Source: Bacteroidales bacterium UBA1374
Lineage (GTDB): Bacteria; Bacteroidota; Bacteroidia; Bacteroidales; UBA932
Assembly: GCA_002305545.1 (NCBI GenBank)
Contig: DBRG01000018.1
Span: 85,485-123,192, forward strand
Length of the DNA stretch: 37,708 nucleotides
Reading direction: 5' to 3'
Both the position numbers and the translations under genes were made by a program. Below the pieces are notes generated by a model. That model was given only the letters and a program-made list of their open reading frames with translations. It was not told the DNA's origin and did no database searches. Within the stretch, counting starts at the first letter, position 1; each line of letters starts with the position of its first letter. This document shows positions 13,869 through 22,764 of the stretch, piece after piece.

Positions 13869-15034
13869 TACGAGAACATTTTTTTCATCCTGTCAAAGAA
13901 ATTCCGTTCCTCTTTGTCAGGATCCGGTGCAAAATTAGGTGAATCCTTTAGTTTTGAAAAAATTTCCTTCTCCTGCCGGGTAAGTTTCTTAGGTATCCAC
14001 ACCTGTACAAATACAAGAAGATCTCCTGTACCGTAGCTGTTTACATCGGGCAGTCCCTTGCCCCGGAGACGCAAAATACGACCGCTCTGGGTTCCTTGTT
14101 CAATCTTGATCTTAACCTTCCCGTCTACGGTGGGGACTTCCACATCATCTCCCAATGCCGCCTGGGCGACAGACAAAAAGAGTGTATAGATCAGATCATG
14201 CCCGTCACGCTGCAGTTGTGGATGGGGTTCTTCTTCAATGACAACCAAAAGGTTGCCGTTGACACCCCCTCTTTTGGGGGCATTCCCCTTACCCGAAATG
14301 GTAAGCTGCATCCCTTCTTCCACTCCTTTGGGAATGGAAAAGGATATCTCCTCGGCCTGCTTGATAACACCCTCCCCTTTGCAAACGTTGCAGGGATTGG
14401 TGATGGTCTTGCCCTCGCCGTTGCATTGAGGACAGGGACTGCTGCTTTGCATCTGTCCCAGGAAAGTATGAGTAATCCTTGTAAATACTCCCGAACCGTT
14501 GCAGGTGGGACATTTTTTCATGTCGGATTCTGAAACGGCTCCTTTTCCCCCACAATGGCTGCAGGATTTGAGTTTGTTGATCTTTACCACCTTATCGGCT
14601 CCATGAGCAATCTCTTCCAGGTTCAGTTTCACCCGGATGCGGATATCGGATCCGCGTCTCACCCCACGCCGGGTGCCGGCCTGGCTGCCAAAGGCGCTCC
14701 CAAAGGGATTGCCCCCGAATGCCCCGCCGAAAATATCTCCAAAGCGGGAGAAAATATCGTCCATGGTGAACCCGCCTGCAAATCCGCCTGGTCCGCCGGC
14801 ACCCATCCCGTCCACACCCGCATGGCCAAACTGATCGTAACGCGATTTTTTGGACGGATCGCTCAGAACGTCGTAGGCCTCGGCCGCTTCTTTGAATTTC
14901 TCTTCCGCTTCCTTGTTACCGGGATTCTTATCCGGATGGAATTGCAGGGCTTTTTTCCGGTAAGCTTTCTTGATCTCTTCCGCAGAGGCGCTCTTGTCTA
15001 CGCCCAATACTTCGTAAAAATCTCTTTTTGACAT
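13868..15034 (-). CDS. dnaJ: Chaperone DnaJ
   Basis: The 388-residue protein has a complete type-I architecture: J domain with HPD (LQFHPDKNPG), Gly/Phe-rich linker (about 75-125), four zinc-binding repeats CSHCGGKG, CPTCNGSG, CPQCNGEG and CNVCKGEG, and the C-terminal substrate-binding domains. Role: delivers unfolded proteins to DnaK and stimulates its ATPase. It follows grpE with 8 bp and is coupled to the M23 gene by a 1-bp stop/start overlap. Confidence 0.97.
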   Translation of the reverse strand: MSKRDFYEVLGVDKSASAEEIKKAYRKKALQFHPDKNPGNKEAEEKFKEAAEAYDVLSDPSKKSRYDQFGHAGVDGMGAGGPGGFAGGFTMDDIFSRFGDIFGGAFGGNPFGSAFGSQAGTRRGVRRGSDIRIRVKLNLEEIAHGADKVVKINKLKSCSHCGGKGAVSESDMKKCPTCNGSGVFTRITHTFLGQMQSSSPCPQCNGEGKTITNPCNVCKGEGVIKQAEEISFSIPKGVEEGMQLTISGKGNAPKRGGVNGNLLVVIEEEPHPQLQRDGHDLIYTLFLSVAQAALGDDVEVPTVDGKVKIKIEQGTQSGRILRLRGKGLPDVNSYGTGDLLVFVQVWIPKKLTRQEKEIFSKLKDSPNFAPDPDKEERNFFDRMKKMFS

Positions 15035-15042
15035 ATTGTATC

Positions 15043-15642
15043 TTATTCGCCCACTACCACGTTAGCGAACCTGATTACTTTTCCGTTCAGGGTATATCCC
15101 TCCAGAACAACATCCACTATCTTTCCCTTCAGTTTTTTTTCTTTAACGGGAGTTTTTGCCACGGCACAATGAAAATCCGTATCCAGCGGTTTTCCTGTTG
15201 CCTCAATGATCTTCAATCCCCTTCCTTGTAAGTATGTCAGCAATTTGCTGTATATCAAATTCACTCCTTCCACAGATACCGGATCTGCATTTTCCAGTTT
15301 TTCCAGTGTTCTGAGAGCCCGCTGGCAATCATCCAGCACCGGGAGCATACCCTTTATCACATCTTCAGAGGCTGTTAAAATCAGCTCCAGGCGTTCCTTT
15401 GCCGTGCGTTTGCGGTAATTGTCAAATTCTGCCTGCAACCTGAGCAGTTTGTCATTGGTCTGATCCAGCTTAAGCTGCAGCTGGGACAGGTCGGGTGTGT
15501 CCTGTTCAGGCGTTTTTTGCTCCGTTGTTTCCTGCCCGGGCGCCTTCCCGTTCACCTCCGGTGCCGATGCCGTGGTATCCTTATCAAAATGGGGAACATC
15601 AGGCCCGTCCTGGGCCTGATGTTTCTTTTTTTCAGCCTGCAT
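15043..15642 (-). CDS. grpE: Nucleotide exchange factor GrpE
   Basis: The start at ATG 15642 (MQAEKKKHQAQ) is preceded by a strong AGGAGG (plus 15653-15658) at 10 bp; a TTG at 15660 would lie upstream of this ribosome site and is rejected. The 199-residue protein has an acidic/low-complexity N-terminus, a long coiled coil (LSQLQLKLDQTNDKLLRLQAEFDNYRKRT-like region) and the C-terminal beta domain with VVLEGYTLNGKVIRFANVVV. It releases ADP from DnaK. The start is one base beyond the dnaK stop codon. Confidence 0.95.
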   Translation of the reverse strand: MQAEKKKHQAQDGPDVPHFDKDTTASAPEVNGKAPGQETTEQKTPEQDTPDLSQLQLKLDQTNDKLLRLQAEFDNYRKRTAKERLELILTASEDVIKGMLPVLDDCQRALRTLEKLENADPVSVEGVNLIYSKLLTYLQGRGLKIIEATGKPLDTDFHCAVAKTPVKEKKLKGKIVDVVLEGYTLNGKVIRFANVVVGE

Positions 15643-15643
15643 C

Positions 15644-17566
15644 TTATTTGACCTCCTCAAAATCTACATCCTTGACTTCTCCTTCTTCCTGTGCGGCTCC
15701 TGCCCCGTTATTGGGGGCACCTCCTTCAAAGGGGGGCTGTTGTGCTCCGGCGCCGGAAGCCTGCGAAGCTTTGTACATTTCTTCCGAGGCGGCGTGCCAT
15801 GCTTTGTTAAGAGTTTCCATGGCACTGTCAATTGCTCCGGCATCCTGTGACTTATGGGCCTCTTTCAACTGATTCAGGGCTTCCTGGATCGGGGTTTTCT
15901 TGTCTTCAGGCAATTTGTCACCATACTCCTTGAGCTGTTTTTCCGTCTGGAAGATCATGCTGTCGGCTTCGTTTATCTTATCTACGCGTTCTCTTTCCTT
16001 TTTGTCGGCTTCTTCATTGGCTTTGGCCTCATCCCTCATCTTTTTTATCTCGGCTTCGGTCAAACCGGAGGAAGCCTCAATGCGGATCTTCTGTTCCTTG
16101 CCCGTTCCCTTGTCCTTTGCCGAGACGTTCAATATGCCGTTGGCATCTATATCAAAGGATACTTCAATCTGGGGAATGCCACGCGGGGCCGGGGCAATGC
16201 CGTCCAGGTGGAAACGTCCGATGGTCTTGTTATCCCTGGCCATGGACCTTTCCCCCTGCAGCACGTGGATCTCTACAGAAGGCTGGTTGTCACTGGCTGT
16301 GGAGAAAACCTGAGATTTTTTGGTAGGTATGGTTGTATTGGCTTCTATGAGCTTTGTCATTACGCCGCCAAGGGTTTCAATGCCCAGGCTGAGCGGGGTG
16401 ACGTCCAGCAGAAGCACGTCCTTGACATCTCCCGACAACACGCCGCCCTGAATGGCAGCACCAATGGCAACAACTTCGTCCGGATTGACACTTTTATCGG
16501 GTACTCTTCCAAACAGATTTTGCACCAGTTGCTGAATGACCGGTATACGGGTGGAGCCACCCACCAAAATAACTTCATCAATATCGGATGCCTTCATTCC
16601 GGCATCTGAGAGTGCTTTCTTGCACGGTTCCACGGTGCGCTGCACCAGGTTGTCTATGAGTTGTTCAAATTTTGCCCTGGTCAATGTTTTGACAAGGTGC
16701 TTGGGCATCCCGTCCACCGGCATGATGTACGGCAGGTTGATCTCTGTGGAATTCTGGCTGGAGAGTTCGATCTTGGCCTTTTCGGCAGCTTCTTTCAGGC
16801 GCTGCAGGGCCATGGGGTCCTTCCTCAGGTCCAGTCCGCTGTTTTCAGAAGCAAATTCTCCGGCCAGCCAGTCAATCACAGTCTGGTCAAAGTCATCGCC
16901 TCCCAGGTGCGTGTCACCGTTGGTAGATTTCACCTCAAACACTCCGTCTCCCAGTTCAAGTATGGATATGTCAAAAGTACCGCCTCCCAGGTCATATACG
17001 GCAATCTTCATGTCCTTGTGCTTCTTGTCAAGACCATAGGCCAGTGAAGCAGCCGTTGGCTCGTTGATGATGCGGCGGACCTTGAGCCCTGCAATTTCGC
17101 CGGCCTCCTTGGTTGCCTGCCTTTGCGAGTCACTGAAATAGGCGGGAACGGTTATCACAGCTTCGGTCACTTCCTGTCCGAGAAAATCCTCTGCAGTTTT
17201 CTTCATCTTTTGCAGGACCATGGCAGATATTTCCTGCGGAGTGTACAAACGCTCATCGATCTTAACCCTGGGCGTATTGTTGTCTCCTTTTTCCACAGCA
17301 TACGAAACCCGGTTGCGTTCCAGCGCCACTTTGTCAAAAGTTTCTCCCATGAAACGCTTGATAGAATAAACGGTTTTCAAAGGATTTGTAATTGCCTGAC
17401 GTTTTGCGGGATCACCTATCTTGCGTTCACCATTGTCTGCAAATGCAACCACTGAAGGGGTTGTGCGTTTTCCTTCCGAATTGATGATTACTACCGGTTC
17501 GTTACCTTCCATGACGGCAACGCAGGAGTTGGTGGTTCCCAGGTCTATACCAATAATTTTACCCAT
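15644..17566 (-). CDS. dnaK: Chaperone DnaK (Hsp70)
   Basis: The 640-residue protein opens with the Hsp70 signature IGIDLGTTNSCVAVMEG. It contains the other two family signatures (IAVYDLGGGTFDISIL and VILVGGSTRIPVIQQLV) and a C-terminal Gly/Gln-rich tail ending DFEEVK. Role: ATP-driven folding and refolding of proteins with DnaJ and GrpE, which are encoded directly downstream. It is the first gene of a five-gene operon that also carries M23 and anmK. No CIRCE element is seen upstream. A widely spaced CTGTCA (17607-17612) and TGACAG (17643-17648) pair lies in the upstream region, of uncertain meaning. Confidence 0.98.
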   Translation of the reverse strand: MGKIIGIDLGTTNSCVAVMEGNEPVVIINSEGKRTTPSVVAFADNGERKIGDPAKRQAITNPLKTVYSIKRFMGETFDKVALERNRVSYAVEKGDNNTPRVKIDERLYTPQEISAMVLQKMKKTAEDFLGQEVTEAVITVPAYFSDSQRQATKEAGEIAGLKVRRIINEPTAASLAYGLDKKHKDMKIAVYDLGGGTFDISILELGDGVFEVKSTNGDTHLGGDDFDQTVIDWLAGEFASENSGLDLRKDPMALQRLKEAAEKAKIELSSQNSTEINLPYIMPVDGMPKHLVKTLTRAKFEQLIDNLVQRTVEPCKKALSDAGMKASDIDEVILVGGSTRIPVIQQLVQNLFGRVPDKSVNPDEVVAIGAAIQGGVLSGDVKDVLLLDVTPLSLGIETLGGVMTKLIEANTTIPTKKSQVFSTASDNQPSVEIHVLQGERSMARDNKTIGRFHLDGIAPAPRGIPQIEVSFDIDANGILNVSAKDKGTGKEQKIRIEASSGLTEAEIKKMRDEAKANEEADKKERERVDKINEADSMIFQTEKQLKEYGDKLPEDKKTPIQEALNQLKEAHKSQDAGAIDSAMETLNKAWHAASEEMYKASQASGAGAQQPPFEGGAPNNGAGAAQEEGEVKDVDFEEVK

Positions 17567-17649
17567 AATTTATTTGTTCTTTAATGATTATATTCAGATT
17601 ACTGCCCTGTCATACTCAATACTTATGCCAAAAGACATTTGCTGACAGG

Positions 17650-17678
17650 TTGGCAGTTTACGGGATTGACTATCTTTG
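17650..17678 (+). promoter_or_regulatory. Promoter of the pseudouridine synthase gene, leaderless-type
   Basis: TTG at 17650-17652, 18-nt spacer, TATCTTTG at 17671-17678: a good Bacteroidota promoter. The -7 box ends 5 nt before the ATG at 17684, so the transcript should begin at or very near the start codon. Confidence 0.7.
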
Positions 17679-17683
17679 TCACC

Positions 17684-18382
17684 ATGTCATATGCAATCCT
17701 GACGGACCTGGTCACCCGCATCCTCTACGAGGATAACCATCTTATAGTGGTCAATAAACGGGTGGGAGAAATTGTTCAGGGAGATATCACGGGAGATACC
17801 CCGCTGAGCGAAGCCCTCAAGCAATTTCTTAAAGAAAGGGACGCAAAGCCCGGAAATGTATTTGTTGGCGTACCCCACCGGTTGGACCGCCCGGTGAGCG
17901 GACTCTGTCTTTTTGCCAAGACTTCCAAAGCGCTCGGGCGCATGAACAGGATGTTTAACCAAGGGGTGGTCACCAAAACCTACCTGGCCCTTGTTAAGAA
18001 TAAACCCGTACAAGACGAGGCGCTCCTGGTGCATTACCTGACCAGAAACGAGAAGCAGAACAAATCATATGCCCTGGATAAACCGGCGCATGGGGCCAAG
18101 GAGGCCAGGTTGCGCTACAAGGTGCTGGGAAGCATCCGGAATTACCATTTGCTGGAAATTGAACTTATGACAGGAAGGCACCACCAGATCCGCTGCCAGT
18201 TGGCGGCCATGGGGTGTCCCATTAAAGGCGATCTCAAATACGGTGCAGGGCATGCCAATCCGGACGGGGGTATTTCCCTGCATGCTTACCGCCTGGCATT
18301 TATCCATCCGGTCAGCAGGGAACCGGTCCAGATAGTGGCCCCGTGGTCTGTTTTCGGGAAAAAAGTCACAGATTCTCAATAA
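17684..18382 (+). CDS. RluA family RNA pseudouridine synthase
   Basis: The ATG at 17684 (MSYAILTDLVTRILYEDNHL) is used because the promoter ends 5 nt before it; a TTG at 17639 lies upstream of the promoter. The 232-residue protein has the RluA motif with the catalytic Asp in VPHRLDRPVSGLCLFAKT, the opening YEDNHLIVVNKR and the MTGRHHQIRCQLAAMGCPI segment. It lacks an S4 domain, so it resembles the short RluA/RluC-like branch. It converts specific uridines in rRNA or tRNA to pseudouridine; the target is not readable. Its last 17 bp overlap the convergent NAD(P)HX repair gene. Confidence 0.92.
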   Translation: MSYAILTDLVTRILYEDNHLIVVNKRVGEIVQGDITGDTPLSEALKQFLKERDAKPGNVFVGVPHRLDRPVSGLCLFAKTSKALGRMNRMFNQGVVTKTYLALVKNKPVQDEALLVHYLTRNEKQNKSYALDKPAHGAKEARLRYKVLGSIRNYHLLEIELMTGRHHQIRCQLAAMGCPIKGDLKYGAGHANPDGGISLHAYRLAFIHPVSREPVQIVAPWSVFGKKVTDSQ

Positions 18383-19838
18383 TATCTCCAGCCAGGAGAA
18401 ATCTTCCCTCCGCAGCAGCCCTGTCTCCTGCCCTGGCATGAAGCCATACGCCTAAAACGGCTGCAGTCCGGGATTCATATCCCTGTGCAAGCAACCCCAG
18501 GATGATCCCTGTCAGGACATCACCACTGCCGGCGGTGGCCATGGCCGGATTTCCTGCGGGATTGAACCAGTGGGGGGCTGTTGGTGTCGCTATCAGGGTA
18601 TACCTTCCCTTGAGCACAACAATGATCTTGTGTTCCACCGCCATTTCAATGGCCTGTATGGCCCTCAGGTAAGAGCTCTCGGCACGGGCCATGCCACTGG
18701 CCCTGGCCAGACGGTCGAATTCTCCGGGATGGGGTGTCAGCACCGTTCCCCTGGGCAGGTGTTCCATCATGCCCGGATGCTCAGAAATGATGTTCAGGGC
18801 ATCTGCATCCAGCACCAGCGATGGACAGGGTGTTTTGTTGCCGCACCATTTAAGCAGGTTCAATAACAGGTCGGCCGTTTCCGGGGATTTTCCCAGACCA
18901 GGTCCGGCTCCTATGGCAGTATACGGTGGTTTTGGTGTTAGGAGCCCCTGCGGCAGGTCACCGGCCACATCCCGGTGGCTGTCCAGGGAAACCATGGCCT
19001 CGGGCAAAGATGTCTGCATGGGAATCTCTCCCCGGCCCGGAAGGTGGGCTGTCAGCAGGCCGGTACCCACGCGCAGGCAGGAACGGGCAGAAAGAATGGC
19101 AGCTCCCATTTTACCCACGCTCCCTGCTATAAGCAGGGCGTGTCCGTAGTTGTTCTTGAAAGAAAAGGGGTGTCTTTTGCGGGGAAAAAGATTATGGATA
19201 TCAGACTCTTCTGTCATCCTGAAAGGTGTTTCAACCTCGGGGTAAACCATCCCTCCCATCCCAATGTCAAGAACCTCCCAGCGGCCCACATAAGGGTAGT
19301 TCTCGGCAAAAAAGAAAGACAATTTGGGAAACTGAAAAGTAAAAGTTGCCGAGGCTTTCACCACCGCCCCGCTGGTAAAAGGCATGCCGTCACCGGGCAA
19401 CCCGGAAGGGATATCCACGGCATAAACTTTGGTATCCAGCGAATTGATCCCCTCAATGATCTGGGCATAAGGGCCTGTGACGGGCCTTGTCAGTCCCGAT
19501 CCAAACAATCCGTCAACCACCACAATCCCTGAAGAAAGGGTTCCCAGGTAAGCTGTCCATTCTGCCTGCTGCCCCTCCAACATGTCTTTATCTGAAAAAT
19601 CCCATAGATCTGTCTTCCACCCATGCTCAGGGAGCAAGCGTGCAACAGACCGTGCATCGGACCCGTTATTGCCCGGGCCGGCGACCACCAGTACCCTGCC
19701 GGGTTTCTTTTCCTCGCATATAAAAGCCTGCACAAAGGCGAGCGCTGCACGATCTATCAGATCTTGCTGTCTCACACCCGTTTTTTCCATATACAAACGG
19801 TCTATAACGCCGATGTCCTTTGTGCGGTAAATTTTCAT
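18366..19838 (-). CDS. nnr: Bifunctional NAD(P)H-hydrate epimerase / ADP-dependent dehydratase
   Basis: The 490-residue protein joins two repair activities. The N-terminal YjeF_N domain (about 1-210; VVAGPGNNGSDARSVARLL, AVDIPSGLPGDG) is the epimerase for R- and S-NADHX. The C-terminal ribokinase-like domain (about 225-490; VLDADALNII, LTPHPGEFDRL, AGSGDVLTGIILGLLAQG) is the ADP-dependent dehydratase. Together they restore damaged, hydrated NAD(P)H. It is the last gene of the creatininase-gmk-nadD group, 10 bp after nadD, so NAD synthesis and NAD(P)H repair are encoded together. The 3' end overlaps the convergent pseudouridine synthase gene by 17 bp. Confidence 0.95.
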   Translation of the reverse strand: MKIYRTKDIGVIDRLYMEKTGVRQQDLIDRAALAFVQAFICEEKKPGRVLVVAGPGNNGSDARSVARLLPEHGWKTDLWDFSDKDMLEGQQAEWTAYLGTLSSGIVVVDGLFGSGLTRPVTGPYAQIIEGINSLDTKVYAVDIPSGLPGDGMPFTSGAVVKASATFTFQFPKLSFFFAENYPYVGRWEVLDIGMGGMVYPEVETPFRMTEESDIHNLFPRKRHPFSFKNNYGHALLIAGSVGKMGAAILSARSCLRVGTGLLTAHLPGRGEIPMQTSLPEAMVSLDSHRDVAGDLPQGLLTPKPPYTAIGAGPGLGKSPETADLLLNLLKWCGNKTPCPSLVLDADALNIISEHPGMMEHLPRGTVLTPHPGEFDRLARASGMARAESSYLRAIQAIEMAVEHKIIVVLKGRYTLIATPTAPHWFNPAGNPAMATAGSGDVLTGIILGLLAQGYESRTAAVLGVWLHARAGDRAAAEGRFLLAGDIIENL

Positions 19839-19848
19839 AACCTGTAAA

Positions 19849-20406
19849 TCAGACTATAAACCCATTCATATTTTTACCCTGAGCCAGACCTTCCCTTATG
19901 AAAGTGGATGAGACGGCTATCAGCGGTGCCGGCAGCAGGACAATTTCCCGTGCCCGGGAAACATATTTTGAGCGTAGCGCTTGTGCATTGATTCCTTCTC
20001 GCGGATAAACGTAAAGGATGAATTCTGTTAAAATGGATTCCCAGGCCATCCATTCTTCCAGCCGCTCCAGGTTATCTGCTCCTATCACCAGTATGAAGTT
20101 CACCCCGGGCTCCTGTTCCTGCAAATGATGCAGCGTATTGATGGTATAAAGCGGACGGGGCATGTTGAATTCCACATCCGTAACTTCTACAGGCAGTTCC
20201 TTTGCTTCCATGACATTGCGTATATGAAGCAATCGCTCCCGGGGCGATTGAAAGCAGGGTTCACGGTCGGACTTCAGCGGATTGAGGGGTGAGACGACAA
20301 GCCGGACATTGTCAAGCGTGGTAAAGGAAACAAGGTAATTGACAATGGCAAGATGCCCTATGTGGAAGGGATTGAAAGAACCAAAATACAATCCGCAGGT
20401 TTTCAT
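19849..20406 (-). CDS. nadD: Nicotinate-nucleotide adenylyltransferase
   Basis: The 185-residue protein begins MKTCGLYFGSFNPFHIGHLAI, carrying the nucleotidyltransferase HxGH motif (HIGH), and has the second motif AVSSTFIREGL (SSTxIR) near the C-terminus. Reaction: nicotinate mononucleotide + ATP to deamido-NAD, the penultimate step of NAD synthesis. The start lies 1 bp past the gmk stop codon. The opening GSFNPFH in place of GGTFDPxH is a normal variant in Bacteroidota. Co-transcription with the NAD(P)HX repair gene fits. Confidence 0.95.
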   Translation of the reverse strand: MKTCGLYFGSFNPFHIGHLAIVNYLVSFTTLDNVRLVVSPLNPLKSDREPCFQSPRERLLHIRNVMEAKELPVEVTDVEFNMPRPLYTINTLHHLQEQEPGVNFILVIGADNLERLEEWMAWESILTEFILYVYPREGINAQALRSKYVSRAREIVLLPAPLIAVSSTFIREGLAQGKNMNGFIV

Positions 20407-20407
20407 A

Positions 20408-20974
20408 TCAATAAATAAAAGCAGCTACAATTTCTGTGGCTTTGTCCAGGGTGTCTTCCAGGTGGTCGTTAACCAGGACCACGTCAAAATAAGGGGCATC
20501 CTGCATCTCTAAGGAGGCCTTGGCCAGTCTTTCTTCAATGGCCTGCGGCGAATCCGTACCCCTTTTAGTAAGGCGTTCCCGTAAAACCTCCAGCGAGGGC
20601 GGGGCAACAAATACCGAAAGGGCATGGTCCCCGAATATTTTTTTCAGGTTGATTCCCCCTTTCACATCTACGTCAAAAACGGCGACTTTGTTCCTGTTCC
20701 ACATCCGTTCGAGTTCCAGTTTCAGGGTGCCGTAATAACTGCCTTTATACACTTCTTCCCACTCCACAAAGGCTTCCTGTTCAATAAGTTTCAGGAACTC
20801 ATCCCTGCTGATGAAGTAATATTCCCTGCCATTTTCTTCTGTTCCGCGTCTTGGCCTGGTGGTGGCGGTAATGGAAAAATCAAGCCGGGGAAAGGTCTCC
20901 ATAAGATGGTTTACCACGGTAGATTTGCCTGCCCCGGAAGGTGCCGAAAAAATCAATGCTTTCTTATCGCTCAT
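20408..20974 (-). CDS. gmk: Guanylate kinase
   Basis: The ATG at 20974 (MSDKKALIFSAPSGAGKSTVV) places the P-loop at the usual distance; the open frame continues upstream to 21103 but there it overlaps the creatininase-like gene. The 188-residue protein has the Walker A SAPSGAGKST, the GMP-binding TTRPRRGTEENGREYYFIS and FVEWEEVYKGSYYGT segments. Reaction: GMP + ATP to GDP + ADP. It overlaps the upstream creatininase-like gene by 11 bp and precedes nadD by one base, so translation is coupled on both sides. Confidence 0.96.
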   Translation of the reverse strand: MSDKKALIFSAPSGAGKSTVVNHLMETFPRLDFSITATTRPRRGTEENGREYYFISRDEFLKLIEQEAFVEWEEVYKGSYYGTLKLELERMWNRNKVAVFDVDVKGGINLKKIFGDHALSVFVAPPSLEVLRERLTKRGTDSPQAIEERLAKASLEMQDAPYFDVVLVNDHLEDTLDKATEIVAAFIY

Positions 20975-21731
20975 ACAAATCCTCTGTTTTTTCGATCTTT
21001 GAAAATTCTTCCAGGAAATCCGCCACTTTGTCAATGCAGCCGTCCAGGAAACGTTTGCCTTTTTCGGGTGTGGAAAGGGACGGGTCCCCCACCCCCGTGT
21101 CATCTGTGGTATAAATCCAGCGCCTGGATACCCAGGCCCATTTTTCCCGGAGCCCTTTTATGGTAAAACGGTGCTCTTTTCCACTCCCTGCATATTCCAG
21201 GGGCAGCACCAGTTCGGGCCGGATGGCTATCATGGCCGAGGTTTCCATTTCGTCGGCATGGTCCCCCGGGTTGTCAAAATACTCATTTACAGGGCAGACA
21301 CGCCACCAGTTGACCATGCAAATCAACATGCCGGGAAAACGGAGCTCCAGTTCCCTGATGGCATTCTGAAAGGAATTTCCCCCATGCCCGTTCACAATGA
21401 CCAGCTTGTTAACCTTGTGGTGCAACAGCACGGTAACAATGTCCTCCAGGATGCGTTGCTGAGTGGAAGGATTCATGTGCATGCAGAAAGGAATGTCTAT
21501 CTGACCCGAGTTCACCCCATAGGCGATCTGAGGAAGGACCAGGGCTTTCACGCCCCGTTCCCAGGCAATGGCGGCACTGCAGCGGGCAACGTGTGTGGCC
21601 ATACAGGTATCGCTCCCGTAAGGCAGATGGTAATTGTGAGCTTCGGTAGCCCCCCAGGGCAACAGCGCAACCTGGTACTCCATTTCTTTCACAGAATGCC
21701 AGTTTGTTTCCTCCAGCAGGTAAGGTTTCAT
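20964..21731 (-). CDS. Creatininase family amidohydrolase
   Basis: The start at ATG 21731 (MKPYLLEETNW) follows a -7 box by 22 nt; the longer frame to 21854 runs across the divergent promoter. The 255-residue protein has the family metal ligands: Glu in GATEAHN, His in YHLPYGSD, Asp in the same segment, His in VNGHGGNSF and the later Glu in GDHADEMETSAM. The family includes creatininase, MftE-type peptidases and FAPy-deaminase-like enzymes. All hydrolyse cyclic or peptide amides with two metal ions. The substrate cannot be predicted. It heads the gmk-nadD-nnr group, which suggests a role in nucleotide-derived metabolism or damage repair, but this is inference. Confidence 0.88.
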   Translation of the reverse strand: MKPYLLEETNWHSVKEMEYQVALLPWGATEAHNYHLPYGSDTCMATHVARCSAAIAWERGVKALVLPQIAYGVNSGQIDIPFCMHMNPSTQQRILEDIVTVLLHHKVNKLVIVNGHGGNSFQNAIRELELRFPGMLICMVNWWRVCPVNEYFDNPGDHADEMETSAMIAIRPELVLPLEYAGSGKEHRFTIKGLREKWAWVSRRWIYTTDDTGVGDPSLSTPEKGKRFLDGCIDKVADFLEEFSKIEKTEDLYER

Positions 21732-21753
21732 TATTTTACGGTTTATTACGGCC

Positions 21754-21761
21754 CAAATATA
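21754..21761 (-). promoter_or_regulatory. -7 box of the creatininase-gmk-nadD operon
   Basis: TATATTTG on the minus strand, ending 22 nt before the ATG at 21731. It lies in the 70-bp divergent region shared with the aldolase gene. No clear -33 TTG. Confidence 0.5.
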
Positions 21762-21773
21762 CAGCAAAACTCT

Positions 21774-21781
21774 TATCTTTG
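21774..21781 (+). promoter_or_regulatory. -7 box of the aldolase gene
   Basis: TATCTTTG ending 20 nt before the aldolase ATG at 21802. No clear -33 TTG at standard spacing. Confidence 0.5.
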
Positions 21782-21801
21782 CAGACTGTAAAAAGTAAAA
21801 T

Positions 21802-22764
21802 ATGATATCGTACAAAGAACTAGGCTTGGTGAACTCACGGGATTTGTTTGCCAAAGCAATGCAGGGTGGCTACGCCATACCTGCTTACAATTTCAATAAT
21901 ATGGAACAGCTGCAGGCCATCATCGCTGCCTGTGTGGAAACAAAATCACCTGTTATTCTCCAGGTATCAAGCGGGGCGCGCAAGTATGCCAACCAGACCC
22001 TGCTGCGCTTCATGGCACAGGGAGCCGTCGAGTATGCCAAAGAGCTGGGTTATCCCATCCCGATAGTGCTTCACCTGGACCACGGCGATTCCTTTGAATT
22101 ATGCAAAAACTGCATTGAATTCGGATTCTCCTCAGTCATGATAGATGGTTCACACCTGCCTTATGAAGAAAACATAGCCCTGACCCGGCGCGTGGTGGAC
22201 TATGCACACCAGTTTGATGTTACCGTTGAAGGCGAACTGGGCGTCCTGGCCGGGGTGGAGGATGATGTGAAAGCCGAGCATCACACCTATACCCAGCCGG
22301 AAGAGGTGGAAGACTTTGTAAAGCGTACCGGCGTTGATTCCCTGGCCATATCCATAGGAACTTCCCACGGTGCTTTCAAATTCAAACCGGGACAGAAGCC
22401 CGAAATCCGGTTGGATATCCTTAAGGAAATAGAAAAACGCATTCCCGGATTCCCCATAGTGCTGCACGGTTCTTCAAGCGTTCCCCAGGATATCGTAGAG
22501 GAAATCAACCGCTATGGAGGCAAAATGAAAGATTCCATCGGAATCCCCGAGGAACAGCTCAGGAAAGCAGCCGGTTCGGCCGTTTGCAAGATAAACATTG
22601 ACTCCGATGGCAGGCTGGCAATGACAGCAGCCATCCGCAAGGTTTTTGTGGAAAAACCGGATGAATTTGATCCCCGTAAATATTTGGGACCGGCCCGGGA
22701 CAAGCTCAAAGAGCTTTACAAGCACAAAAACATAAACGTACTGGGCTCGGATAATAAAGCCTGA
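21802..22764 (+). CDS. Class II fructose-bisphosphate aldolase family protein
   Basis: The 320-residue protein has the class II aldolase features: AIPAYNFNNMEQLQAII, the zinc-binding HLDHGDS, the Glu of VEGELG, TSHGAF and VLHGSSS (the remaining zinc His residues and phosphate loop), and NIDSDGRLA (Asn-Asp of the active site). The size and the LGVLAGVEDDV segment fit a FbaA/GatY-type enzyme of the Bacteroidota glycolytic group. Expected reaction: reversible cleavage of fructose 1,6-bisphosphate into dihydroxyacetone phosphate and glyceraldehyde 3-phosphate. Tagatose-bisphosphate aldolase is the main alternative. Its stop overlaps the start of the SDR gene by one base (TGATG). Confidence 0.92.
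   Translation: MISYKELGLVNSRDLFAKAMQGGYAIPAYNFNNMEQLQAIIAACVETKSPVILQVSSGARKYANQTLLRFMAQGAVEYAKELGYPIPIVLHLDHGDSFELCKNCIEFGFSSVMIDGSHLPYEENIALTRRVVDYAHQFDVTVEGELGVLAGVEDDVKAEHHTYTQPEEVEDFVKRTGVDSLAISIGTSHGAFKFKPGQKPEIRLDILKEIEKRIPGFPIVLHGSSSVPQDIVEEINRYGGKMKDSIGIPEEQLRKAAGSAVCKINIDSDGRLAMTAAIRKVFVEKPDEFDPRKYLGPARDKLKELYKHKNINVLGSDNKA

Noticed and set aside
17607..17648. CTGTCA...TGACAG inverted repeat upstream of dnaK as a heat-shock operator
   Set aside because: The arms are only 6 bp and 30 bp apart, and it is not a CIRCE element. Too weak to call.
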